Origin: Leisingera sp. ANG-M7
GTDB lineage: Bacteria; Pseudomonadota; Alphaproteobacteria; Rhodobacterales; Rhodobacteraceae
Assembly: GCF_000813965.1 (NCBI RefSeq)
Contig: NZ_JWLI01000007.1
Span: forward strand, 355,150-419,149
Length of the DNA: 64,000 bases
Direction: 5' to 3'
Under the pieces are notes generated by a model. The model did not search any database. It was not told where the DNA came from and was given only the letters and a program-made list of their open reading frames with translations. Below, one piece after another: positions 44,562 through 52,108 of this stretch (the stretch's first letter is position 1; each line of letters starts with the position of its first letter). The position numbers and the translations under genes were made by a program.

Positions 44562-45413
44562 TCAGCCGCCGCCTCGCACCTCCTGCAGCCCCCGGATCAC
44601 CTGGCGGATGTGCTCCAGCGCCGGGTTGTCTGGCAGATAAAGCGCGCGGCAGCCGAGGGTGATCTCCGGCGCACCCTCCACTGCGTGCAGCATCCCTGCC
44701 GCCAGCGCCTCTGCTGCCATATAGGCCGGAAAATACCCCATGCCGCCGCGCCTTTGCAGATAGCGCAGCCCCATCAGCGCATTGCCCAGCACGATGTGCT
44801 GGCGGCTGCGGGCGGGCAGAGCATCCTGCAGTTGCACATCATATTCAGCGCCAAATTCCAGGTTGACGAACAGCGGCAGTGCATCCTGCCCCAGACGCAA
44901 AGGGCGGTCCGCGACCAGCACCAGGCGTTCCGGCGGCAACTCCTCCGCCACCAGCCGCGTACCCGCCGGCACCTCATTCACAATCGCCACGTCCAACAGA
45001 CGGTGCGCCACCGCCTCGCCCATGTTCATTGCGTGGTCATAGTTCAACGTGAAGGGCACCGTACCCTGCTCCTCCTCCAGCCAGACCGCCACATCGACCA
45101 GCAGCGGATCCCAGACCGACAGCTGCGCCCCCAGCCGCAACGGCACCTGCCCCTGCAGGCTCGCCTTCAGATCGCCTGCGACAAACTCCCAGGTCCGCAT
45201 CATCTGCTCGGCATAAGGCAGGAACTGCCGCCCCGCCGCGCTCAGCCTTGTGCCGCCGGGGCCGCGATCAAACAGCGGCGTACCCAACGCTTCCTCCAGC
45301 GCCTTGATCCGGGCGCTGACGGCTGTCTGGGTGACGTTCAACGCCCGCGCCGCGCCGTGAAAGCTGCCCGCGGCCTCGATGGCCAGAAAGGTCTTGAACG
45401 CGCTGATCTGCAT
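44562..45413 (-). CDS. LysR family transcriptional regulator
   Basis: A 283-residue regulator with an N-terminal winged helix-turn-helix (MQISAFKTFLAIEAAGSFHG, VTQTAVSARIKALEEALGTPLF) and a C-terminal ligand-binding domain of the LysR type. ATG 45413 gives the canonical start; the in-frame extension to 45470 reaches into the divergent promoter region. It is divergent from the HD-domain gene at 45513, which is its probable target. The inducer is unknown. Confidence 0.9.
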   Translation of the reverse strand: MQISAFKTFLAIEAAGSFHGAARALNVTQTAVSARIKALEEALGTPLFDRGPGGTRLSAAGRQFLPYAEQMMRTWEFVAGDLKASLQGQVPLRLGAQLSVWDPLLVDVAVWLEEEQGTVPFTLNYDHAMNMGEAVAHRLLDVAIVNEVPAGTRLVAEELPPERLVLVADRPLRLGQDALPLFVNLEFGAEYDVQLQDALPARSRQHIVLGNALMGLRYLQRRGGMGYFPAYMAAEALAAGMLHAVEGAPEITLGCRALYLPDNPALEHIRQVIRGLQEVRGGG

Positions 45414-45512
45414 GGTGATCACTATTTCCTTTCGCTTTGAGCAAATCAATTCGTTTTCCTGATCATGCATGACTCGCTACCTTGCCAGCAGATCAACCAA
45501 AGGACCCGCGCC

Positions 45513-46103
45513 ATGCTGGACAAAAGCCACAAGCCAACCTGGACCAGTTTCGAAGAAGCCACCGCCGCCGACTGGGCCGCGGTGGAGAAATACGAAGAGG
45601 AATACAACGCCGCCCTGCCCGACCGCATCCTCGATGCGATCCGCTCGCTGGACGAGGACTGGACCCCCTATCCGGTAAACCGCTACCAGCACTCGCTGCA
45701 GGCCGCGACGCGTGCCTGGGAAGACGGCGCCGACGACGAGATCATCGTGGCCGCCCTAGTGCATGACACCGGTGACATCCTGTCCCCCTATAACCACGGT
45801 GAGCTGTCGGCGGCGATGATGAAGCCCTATGTCAGCGAGAAGACCTACTGGATCCTCAAGCACCACTGCGTGTTCCAGGGCTTTTACTACAACCACCACT
45901 TCGGCGGCGACCGCAACGCCCGCGACAAATACCGCGACAGCACCTATTGGGAGGACTGCCGGTATTTCTGCGAAAAATACGACCAATGCGCCTTTGACCC
46001 GGAGTATCCGACCAAACCGCTTGAGTTCTTCGAGCCGATCCTGCGCAAGGTGCTGTCGCGCGGCTGGGGCCACATGGAGCTGGCTGAAACGGCTGAGGGC
46101 TGA
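45513..46103 (+). CDS. HD-domain protein, probable PhnZ/TmpB-type diiron oxygenase
   Basis: A 196-residue HD-fold protein starting at ATG 45513 behind AAAGGA. All six metal ligands of the mixed-valent diiron oxygenase group can be placed: His60 (RYQHSLQ), His84-Asp85 (ALVHDTGD), His95 (YNHGE), His117 or 118 (LKHHCVFQG) and Asp157 (EKYDQ). The segment FQGFYYNHHFGGDRN and the late LEFFEPILRKV are also of this group. Such proteins are often named phosphohydrolases, but PhnZ and TmpB are oxygenases that cleave the C-P bond of hydroxyphosphonates. No phosphonate gene is adjacent, so the substrate is open. A divergent LysR gene probably controls it. Confidence 0.78.
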   Translation: MLDKSHKPTWTSFEEATAADWAAVEKYEEEYNAALPDRILDAIRSLDEDWTPYPVNRYQHSLQAATRAWEDGADDEIIVAALVHDTGDILSPYNHGELSAAMMKPYVSEKTYWILKHHCVFQGFYYNHHFGGDRNARDKYRDSTYWEDCRYFCEKYDQCAFDPEYPTKPLEFFEPILRKVLSRGWGHMELAETAEG

Positions 46104-46281
46104 CACACCAGGCACTGCCGCCCTGCGTCCTTATCCTGGCCTGGCCAGGCTGCGCCCCCTCCGGCTGCCCCCTGGCCGGAAGGGGCACTGTCATTTGCGT
46201 GACCCGCCGCGCAGACCCGGCTAGGGGGTCCACCCGGTTTCTGGCATACTGGCGCCCTCTGCTGCATGGAGGATGACCGCA

Positions 46282-46719
46282 ATGCCGGATGCCAGCGCAC
46301 TGATCGGATCCTGGCGCATGATCTCGTGGACCCGCACCTCTGCCGCCACCGGGGAAACCGTGGACGCTCTCGGCCCGTCTCCTATCGGCTATATCGCCTA
46401 TCACCCGGACGGGCGGATGATGGCCACCGTGTTCCGGCGCGACCGGATCAGCCAGAGCAGCGAAGGCTGGAGCACGGAGGAGAAAGCCGAACTGTTCGAC
46501 GATATGTTGGCCTATGTCGCCTCCTATACCCTGGAGGACAACCGGGTAGTCCACCATGTGGAAGGCGCCTGGAATCCGGACTGGGCGGGCGATTTGTCCC
46601 GCCCCTTCACCTTGGACGGCGACCGGCTGAGCATCGGCGGCGCGCCTGGTGTGGACCCGGCGACCGGAGAAGACGTGATCTACAACATGGAATTCCGCAA
46701 AGTGGGCTGCCAGCCGTAA
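46282..46719 (+). CDS. Lipocalin-like domain protein
   Basis: A 145-residue protein of the lipocalin-like (Lipocalin_5) family. It opens with LIGSWRMISWTRTSAATGE, continues with SPIGYIAYHPDGRMMATVF, and has further beta-strand patterns to the C-terminus. ATG 46282 is preferred because GGAGG at 46268-46272 is nine bases away; ATG 46273 abuts it. No signal peptide is present. Members occur in small-molecule metabolism, and the ligand is unknown. It is convergent with the LytTR gene. Confidence 0.8.
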   Translation: MPDASALIGSWRMISWTRTSAATGETVDALGPSPIGYIAYHPDGRMMATVFRRDRISQSSEGWSTEEKAELFDDMLAYVASYTLEDNRVVHHVEGAWNPDWAGDLSRPFTLDGDRLSIGGAPGVDPATGEDVIYNMEFRKVGCQP

Positions 46720-46778
46720 CGGCCCAGCTGCTCGCATCCGCGTATTGCACGCCGCCTTGGAGGACGGCCCGGCCGGGG

Positions 46779-47690
46779 TCAGCCCTCCCCCGCCTGCCAG
46801 GCCTGCATGACTTCCCGCACATGGGCACGGCGTCCGCGGGCGACAGGAACTTCCGTGCCATCTGCCAGCAGCAGCACATCGCTCTGACCGCCACGCCTCA
46901 GCCCTGCAACCGCGTCACGGGCCACCCACCAGGACCGGTGCGGCTGCAGGCCCGCATCCTGCGGCATCTGCGCCAGAAGATCGGCCAGCCGCCCGCGCAG
47001 GGTCAGCTCGCTGCCTCCCGCCGATACCCGCAAGTAGTGCTCCTCTGATTTCACATAGCGCAGCTGCTCCAATGCGAATTTCTGCCCGCCGACAACGACC
47101 GCAGTCCCGTTGAGCCCTTCGGCAGCGCCGCGCGGCGGCTGAACGGGCTGCTCCGGCACAGCCGGTGCGGGCCTCGATTCCACTGGCGGTTCGCAGCCCG
47201 GCCGCTTGCGCCGGTACAAATCCAGCCCCAGCGCCGCGTCCGCCTGCGGCAGGATGAACACGAACATCAAGGTCTCGAAGATATAGCTCAGGGCGATGTT
47301 GTAGGGCAGATGCTGCAGCAGGACCCGCCTGCTGAACTCCAGGTCTGCAAACCCCGACGCCAGTGCCAGCACCAGGACCGTGACCACCGCCATCGCAGTT
47401 GCATTCGGCACCAGCCGCAGCAGCCGTATCCTTCGTCCGCCCGGCGCCAGCGCCAGCCAGCCCAGCAGCACCGCCGCATAAACAAAGACAAACGCGGCCA
47501 CGCACACCATCCAGATCAGGATGTTCACCTGCAGCGGCATCCCTGCCTCGCGGTATCCATGCGTGTCGAACGCAACCAGCAGCAAGACCACCGCCGCGGC
47601 GTATTTCAGAAACACCCCACTGCGTAAAACCATCATCATTTCATGTACCGTGAACTGCGGCGGTTCACCGAACATGTCAAAAAGCTGCAT
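46779..47690 (-). CDS. Membrane-bound LytTR-domain transcriptional regulator
   Basis: A protein of about 303 residues with four hydrophobic helices in its N-terminal half (FLKYAAAVVLLLVAFD, ILIWMVCVAAFVFVYAAVLL, AMAVVTVLVLALASG, NIALSYIFETLMFVFIL), a Pro-rich linker, and a C-terminal LytTR DNA-binding domain (LEQLRYVKSEEHYLRV, LQPHRSWWVARDAVAGLRR). The membrane part should sense a signal and the LytTR part bind DNA near the membrane. ATG 47690 is chosen; TTG 47726 with GGGGG upstream is possible. No partner kinase is adjacent. Confidence 0.82.
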   Translation of the reverse strand: MQLFDMFGEPPQFTVHEMMMVLRSGVFLKYAAAVVLLLVAFDTHGYREAGMPLQVNILIWMVCVAAFVFVYAAVLLGWLALAPGGRRIRLLRLVPNATAMAVVTVLVLALASGFADLEFSRRVLLQHLPYNIALSYIFETLMFVFILPQADAALGLDLYRRKRPGCEPPVESRPAPAVPEQPVQPPRGAAEGLNGTAVVVGGQKFALEQLRYVKSEEHYLRVSAGGSELTLRGRLADLLAQMPQDAGLQPHRSWWVARDAVAGLRRGGQSDVLLLADGTEVPVARGRRAHVREVMQAWQAGEG

Positions 47691-47871
47691 TTCGCGGCTT
47701 TGGAGATTGTCCTTGATCGTCCCCAAACCTATCAGCCCCCCGTTATCAGGTTACCTGTTGATGAGTGGCCGGAGACGGCTTCTTTCCTTGTATTGCCGCA
47801 CAAAGGAAGCTGTCTCCGCGCTCACCCGTTCACCTTCGTCTATTCCTTTCCCCGTCAATGGCAGATGCAGA

Positions 47872-48048
47872 ATGCGCCAGTTTGTTCCAGCAGATTTCGA
47901 GAAGGCCGCCAGCGACCTTGACCGTCTCAAGGAGGCCTATTTCGCAGCCGGCGCAGACCCGGCTGCGCGCGACACCGCCGAAGCGGCCCTGGCCGCGGCC
48001 ATGCGCTGGATCAGCATTGCTCTGGAGAGTTACTCGCCCCGGAACTGA
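47872..48048 (+). CDS. Small hypothetical protein, 58 residues
   Basis: A short frame from ATG 47872 (MRQFVPADFEKAASDLDRLK) ending RWISIALESYSPRN. It is mostly helical and Ala-rich, and its codon use is typical for the genome. A strong GC-rich hairpin follows its stop. I do not recognise the family. Upstream sequence in the same frame overlaps the LytTR gene and is not coding. Confidence 0.6.
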   Translation: MRQFVPADFEKAASDLDRLKEAYFAAGADPAARDTAEAALAAAMRWISIALESYSPRN

Positions 48049-48417
48049 ACCGCCGGCCCACGCCACGGCTGATCCCCGCCGCGGCCCGAAAGGCACCAGC
48101 CGTGCCGCGGCGGGGCTCCGCTTTTGATGTCTGAGGCCATTCCTGTTCATTCCTTGATCTTAGCCAGAGGAATTTCGGAATGTGAATGGGTAAATACATG
48201 TTTTTGCAGGGAAACTGGCACGTTTTTCCCTCTGGCGGTTTTCGCCGATTGTGGTAAAATCCGCCACAATCAGCCCGCATATGAAGCCATTGTTATCAGA
48301 AGCGCAATGCCAACAGTGCACGACAGCGCGCCGGGATGAGGTGCCCCTCTGTCAGAACCTTTGCACATACCGCGGCCCTGGGGGCACTAATTACCCCTGT
48401 CCCGCGCAACCCCCAGC
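48049..48417. other. Intergenic region with inverted repeat
   Basis: Apart from the terminator, this 370 bp stretch holds an inverted repeat GATTGTGG-N9-CCACAATC at 48247-48271 in an AT-richer segment. It could be an operator or hairpin. No gene with a start signal is seen; open frames on the plus strand look random. Confidence 0.4.
48073..48115 (+). terminator. Terminator after the 58-residue gene
   Basis: Twelve-base arms CCCCGCCGCGGC and GCCGCGGCGGGG around a 19-base loop, then CTCCGCTTTT. It lies 24 bp after the small gene's stop. Confidence 0.65.
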
Positions 48418-49311
48418 TCAACGCCCTGCTAGGCGCGCGGCAAGGAAATCCACGAAAGCGCGCGTTTTCGGCTCCAACTGGCGCCGTTCGGCATAGACTG
48501 CACTAACCGGCGTGCCTGCAGGCAGCGAGGGAAACCCGCCGAGCAGGGCAACAAGATCACCGCGTTCAAGCTCCTTTCCGGCAATCCACTCCGGCAACAT
48601 GGCGATCCCGCATCCGGATATGGCCAGCGACTTCTGGAACTCCAGCCCGTTCGCTTGCACCGGCCCGCCGACGGGCACCTCGCAAGGACCGTCCGGCGTG
48701 GCAAACCGCCAATGCGTCCGGCCGGCGGATATGCGGAAAGACAGGCACTGGTGCCCCGGCAAATCCAAAGGATGCGCCGGTCTTCCGTGTGCTTTGACGT
48801 AAGCCGGACTGGCACAGAGCTGCGACCGGCTTTCGAACAGCTTGCGGGCGACCAGGCTGGAATCCTTCAGCTGCCCCATACGGACCGCAAGGTCGATCCG
48901 TCCATCCACCAGGTCGCTGAGAGCAGAGGAAAGCAGCAGCCGGACCTTTACCTCTGGATATTCCTGCAGGAATGCGGGCAGCAGCGGTGAAATCAGTGCT
49001 ACGGCCAGATCCGGCTCCGCGGTCACCGTCAGTACTCCGGCGGGCGCGCCGGTCATGCGGGCAATGCCGCTGCGGGCCGCCTCCAGTTCTTCGGCGGCCC
49101 GGCGCGCATGGCGGTAATACAGTTCGCCCGCCTCTGTCAGGCTCTGCTTGCGGGTGGTGCGCAGAAACAGCCGGGCGCCCAGCGCCTGCTCGAGCTGCTG
49201 AATCTGGCGCGCCACTGACGACGGCGCGACACCAAGCACGCGCGCAGCGGCAGAGAAACTGCCCTCCTCCACCACACAGACAAAGAGATTGATGTTTCCA
49301 GCTTCGCTCAT
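48418..49311 (-). CDS. LysR family transcriptional regulator, probable azoR regulator
   Basis: A 297-residue regulator. The winged helix-turn-helix is clear (NINLFVCVVEEGSFSAAARV, GVAPSSVARQIQQLEQALGA), and the effector domain shows DLVDGRIDLAVRMGQLKDSS, the CrgA/PP_1637-like pattern. ATG 49311 is the family start; the frame extends upstream to 49365 without support. It is divergent from the azoreductase gene, with 111 bp between the starts. TTTGTGCA occurs twice there, at 49311-49318 and 49320-49327, a possible binding site. Confidence 0.9.
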   Translation of the reverse strand: MSEAGNINLFVCVVEEGSFSAAARVLGVAPSSVARQIQQLEQALGARLFLRTTRKQSLTEAGELYYRHARRAAEELEAARSGIARMTGAPAGVLTVTAEPDLAVALISPLLPAFLQEYPEVKVRLLLSSALSDLVDGRIDLAVRMGQLKDSSLVARKLFESRSQLCASPAYVKAHGRPAHPLDLPGHQCLSFRISAGRTHWRFATPDGPCEVPVGGPVQANGLEFQKSLAISGCGIAMLPEWIAGKELERGDLVALLGGFPSLPAGTPVSAVYAERRQLEPKTRAFVDFLAARLAGR

Positions 49312-49422
49312 TTGTGCAGTTTGTGCATAAATCCTTTGCAATTCAATGCGTTTTTGCGCGACCACGGCGCCTCCATATTGCTTCTGTCGAAACCACTCAT
49401 TCCCTCAGACAGGAGACCCGGA

Positions 49423-50046
49423 ATGACCAAACTGCTGTTTATCAAAGCCTCGCCCCGCGGCGGCGAGTCGAAATCCGCTGCGATCGCCAATGCCTATCTG
49501 GCCAGGCTTCAGGACCGGACACCAGACCTTGAGGTGGATGTGCTGGACCTGTCGGTCGTCCCCCTGCCGGACTTTGACGGCAACAAGGTTGCCGCCAAGA
49601 TGAGCGTGATCACCGGCCAGGATCACGATGACGCCCAGCGCACCGCCTGGGACCAAATCACCAGCATGGCCCAGCGCTTCATCAGCGCCGACATCTACCT
49701 GATCGCCACACCGATGTGGAACGGCAGCATCCCCTATAAATTCAAGCAGTACATCGATCTGATCCATCAGCCCGGCCTGCTGTGGGGGCTGGATCCCGAA
49801 ACCGGGTATTTTGGCCTGCTGGAAGGCAAACGGGCCGTGCTGGCCTTGACCAGCGGCGCCTACGGGCCGGATATGCCATCGCCAGCCTTTGGGGTGGATC
49901 ACCAGTCGGCCTACTTGAAGTTCTGGCTGAACCAGGCGGGAGTGGAGGACATCGCGGAACTCCGCTTCCAGCCGACGCTGCTGACGGCCGACCCGGAGGC
50001 CGGTTTCAAGGCCGCTGTCGACGAGGCGGAAAAGCTGGCTTCCTGA
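49423..50046 (+). CDS. azoR: FMN-dependent NADH:quinone reductase/azoreductase
   Basis: A 207-residue flavodoxin-fold enzyme of the AzoR family. LLFIKASPRGGESKSAAIAN is the FMN-phosphate loop, ATPMWNGSIPYKFKQYIDLI carries the central flavin contacts, and LTSGAYGPDMPSP is the late loop. It reduces quinones and azo compounds with two electrons, and so protects against electrophile stress. ATG 49423 follows CAGGAGA. The divergent LysR gene is the likely quinone-responsive regulator. Confidence 0.9.
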   Translation: MTKLLFIKASPRGGESKSAAIANAYLARLQDRTPDLEVDVLDLSVVPLPDFDGNKVAAKMSVITGQDHDDAQRTAWDQITSMAQRFISADIYLIATPMWNGSIPYKFKQYIDLIHQPGLLWGLDPETGYFGLLEGKRAVLALTSGAYGPDMPSPAFGVDHQSAYLKFWLNQAGVEDIAELRFQPTLLTADPEAGFKAAVDEAEKLAS

Positions 50047-50149
50047 GGGTTGCGCTGCGCGCTGCGCGCGGCTTGCCTGGCCCAACCGGACCCTGCGGAT
50101 TTCATATCCGCAGGTGAACGGGCGGGAGCCTCCCGCGCGGCTGTTCAGG

Positions 50150-50740
50150 TCACTTGCGGCTGCCCGTTCCCATCAATACCGGCATGGCCTGGCCGCCGCT
50201 GCCCATCTCAAACACCTGTTCCACACGGATACCGTCAAGGCCGGCCTGATGCAGCACGTCCCGCACCTGCTGCACCGTCAGTCCGGAACCGCCCCTGTCC
50301 CGGGCCAGCCAGTCCCATTGCACAAACAGGCCGCCACTGTTCAAAAGCCCCGCCAGTTGCGCCACAGCGCCTGGATAGTCCGGCAGGAAGCTGCAGACAG
50401 AAGATGCGCAGATCAGGTCAAAGCCCCTGAGCCCCTCCCCCGCGCCGCGCCCGTCCAGGATGTCCGCATGAAGCGCCCTGACATTTGGCAGCGCTTTCCC
50501 GGCCAGCACCGCGATCATCCGCTCCGAGGTATCAACGGCTGCAACTTCCTGCACATGCGGAGCCAGTTTCCCGCTCAGCAGACCTGTGCCGCAGCCGAAA
50601 TCAAGCACCCGCTTGTCGTGCCAGCCGCCTCCGGTGATGCCTGCAAAAGCATCGAGCGCGGCAAATGCCCGGTTCGCATAAAGCCGGACATCGCTGTTGC
50701 CGTCCCATCCGTCCGCATAGTCGTTCCAATCGCTGCTCAT
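50150..50740 (-). CDS. Class I SAM-dependent methyltransferase
   Basis: A 196-residue Rossmann-fold methyltransferase. Motif I is VLDFGCGTGLLSGKLA, the acidic loop is VAAVDTSERMIAVL, and motif III follows in FDLICASSVCSFLPDYPGAV. ATG 50740 (MSSDWNDYADGWDGNSDVRL) is preferred over a longer in-frame start at 50806. The substrate is unknown; the pattern is that of small-molecule or ubiquinone-type methyltransferases. It stands alone on its strand. Confidence 0.85.
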   Translation of the reverse strand: MSSDWNDYADGWDGNSDVRLYANRAFAALDAFAGITGGGWHDKRVLDFGCGTGLLSGKLAPHVQEVAAVDTSERMIAVLAGKALPNVRALHADILDGRGAGEGLRGFDLICASSVCSFLPDYPGAVAQLAGLLNSGGLFVQWDWLARDRGGSGLTVQQVRDVLHQAGLDGIRVEQVFEMGSGGQAMPVLMGTGSRK

Positions 50741-50908
50741 ATGCCCGCCCGCCCTGCCTTGGTGCCTCAGGCCCGGGACCATGGCGGGGCGTGCAGGCAC
50801 CGTCAACAGGAAGCGGGCGGGCGGCTGGCAGCCGCGCGGGGTTGAGCCGGAAACTGTGCAGGTCTAGAACTTTTATGACGGGCCAGACTTCCAGAAAGGA
50901 CTCTCAGC

Positions 50909-51325
50909 ATGATTGCCTATGTCACCGTCGGTGCTGATGACATTGCGCAGGCAAAACGGTTCTATTCCGCGCTCCTCCCGGCCCTTGGCTACGCGATGGA
51001 GGAAGGGCCCGCGGGATTGAGCTGCACTCTGCCCGTTGCGCCGGGCCAGTCTCCCGTTCTGCCTGATTTCTATGTTAAGCCGACCTTTGACGGGCGCCCG
51101 GCATCGGCTGGAAACGGGTCGATGGTCGCCTTCCAGGCCCGCAATCAGCAGCAGGTGCGCGACCTGCACGCCGCCGCCCTCGCCGCGGGCGGATCGGACG
51201 AAGGCCCGCCGGGGTTCCGCGCCGCCTACGGGCCCCGCTTCTATGTCGGTTACCTGCGCGATCCGCAGGGCAACAAGATCGCGCTGTTCTCCAGCGATCC
51301 GAACGAGCCGGGACGGGACGGATAG
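50909..51325 (+). CDS. VOC family (glyoxalase-like) protein
   Basis: A 138-residue protein with one VOC domain. It begins with IAYVTVGADDIAQAKRFYSA and ends in GPRFYVGYLRDPQGNKIALF, the paired strands and metal-binding positions of the family. ATG 50909 has AAAGGA eight bases upstream. It is unrelated in sequence detail to the VOC protein at 38937. Reaction unknown. It is monocistronic. Confidence 0.82.
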   Translation: MIAYVTVGADDIAQAKRFYSALLPALGYAMEEGPAGLSCTLPVAPGQSPVLPDFYVKPTFDGRPASAGNGSMVAFQARNQQQVRDLHAAALAAGGSDEGPPGFRAAYGPRFYVGYLRDPQGNKIALFSSDPNEPGRDG

Positions 51326-51469
51326 GGCCGCCGCGCCTGGCGCCTGAATACATTTCACGCCAAAACGGGAACCGGTGCGCAATCTCCGCGCAGGTGTCTG
51401 CGGCTTGTTCAGGCTTCCATCGACAGGCAGACTGGGTCGCAGTCTTGGCTGCCCTTTGGAGGATAGAAG

Positions 51470-52039
51470 ATGAAGCGCTTGTTCCCATCCCTGCCCGAAG
51501 ACGCCACGTTAGGCAGTGTCTACCGCGCCTTCCCGGAGAAGCTTGCACCGCTGGCGGAGTATACCAACCGGGTGATGCGGGGGAAAAGCGACCTCTCCAT
51601 TGCCGAACGGGAACTGATCGGAGCCTATGTTTCGGGGCTGAACGCCTGTGCGTTCTGCCATGGCGCGCATATGATCTTTGCCAGGGCCTATGGGGTGGCG
51701 CCGGAAACCATTGACGCCCTGATGCAGGATCTGGAGACGGCACCGGTTAAAGCAAAGCTGAAGCCCGTGCTTGCCTATGTCCGCAAGCTCACCCTGACGC
51801 CGTCCCGCATGACCGAAGAGGATGCCAATGCGGTTTACGCAGCAGGCTGGAGCGAAAGCGCGCTGTTTGACGCCATTCAGGTCTGCGGGGTCTTCAGCCT
51901 GGCAAACCGCTTTGTGGAAGGCTCCGGCATCAATGAGTACCACATGGACCCCAAGGCCGTGGACGAAGCACTGCTGGACGAATGCCGCAGCGACACCAGC
52001 TATTCGGATTTCGGCCGGGAAAATGGCCTGGATATGTAA
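51470..52039 (+). CDS. Carboxymuconolactone decarboxylase / AhpD-like peroxidase-related protein
   Basis: A 189-residue helical protein of the CMD/AhpD superfamily, of the peroxidase-related subgroup. The redox motif CAFCHGAH lies near residues 62-69, with Cys-x-x-Cys and the following histidine as in AhpD proton-relay sites. LIGAYVSGLNAC before it and ALFDAIQVCGVFSLANRF after it complete the fold. It may reduce hydroperoxides with a thiol partner. ATG 51470 follows GGAGGATAGAAG. A bidirectional terminator separates it from the convergent dehydrogenase gene. Confidence 0.87.
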   Translation: MKRLFPSLPEDATLGSVYRAFPEKLAPLAEYTNRVMRGKSDLSIAERELIGAYVSGLNACAFCHGAHMIFARAYGVAPETIDALMQDLETAPVKAKLKPVLAYVRKLTLTPSRMTEEDANAVYAAGWSESALFDAIQVCGVFSLANRFVEGSGINEYHMDPKAVDEALLDECRSDTSYSDFGRENGLDM

Positions 52040-52059
52040 ACGGCATTGCCGCCCCAACA

Positions 52060-52090
52060 AAAAAGCCCCGGCCAATGACCGGGGCTTCTT
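52060..52090. terminator. Bidirectional terminator
   Basis: Arms AAGCCCCGG and CCGGGGCTT around CCAATGA, with an A-run on the left and TCTTCATTTC on the right. It lies between the convergent CMD and dehydrogenase genes and can end both transcripts. Confidence 0.88.
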
Positions 52091-52108
52091 CATTTCTTCC
52101 GTCAGACC

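Noticed and set aside
48124..48339. 71-codon plus-strand frame
   Set aside because: No ribosome site, irregular codon use, and it overlaps the inverted repeat; judged non-coding.
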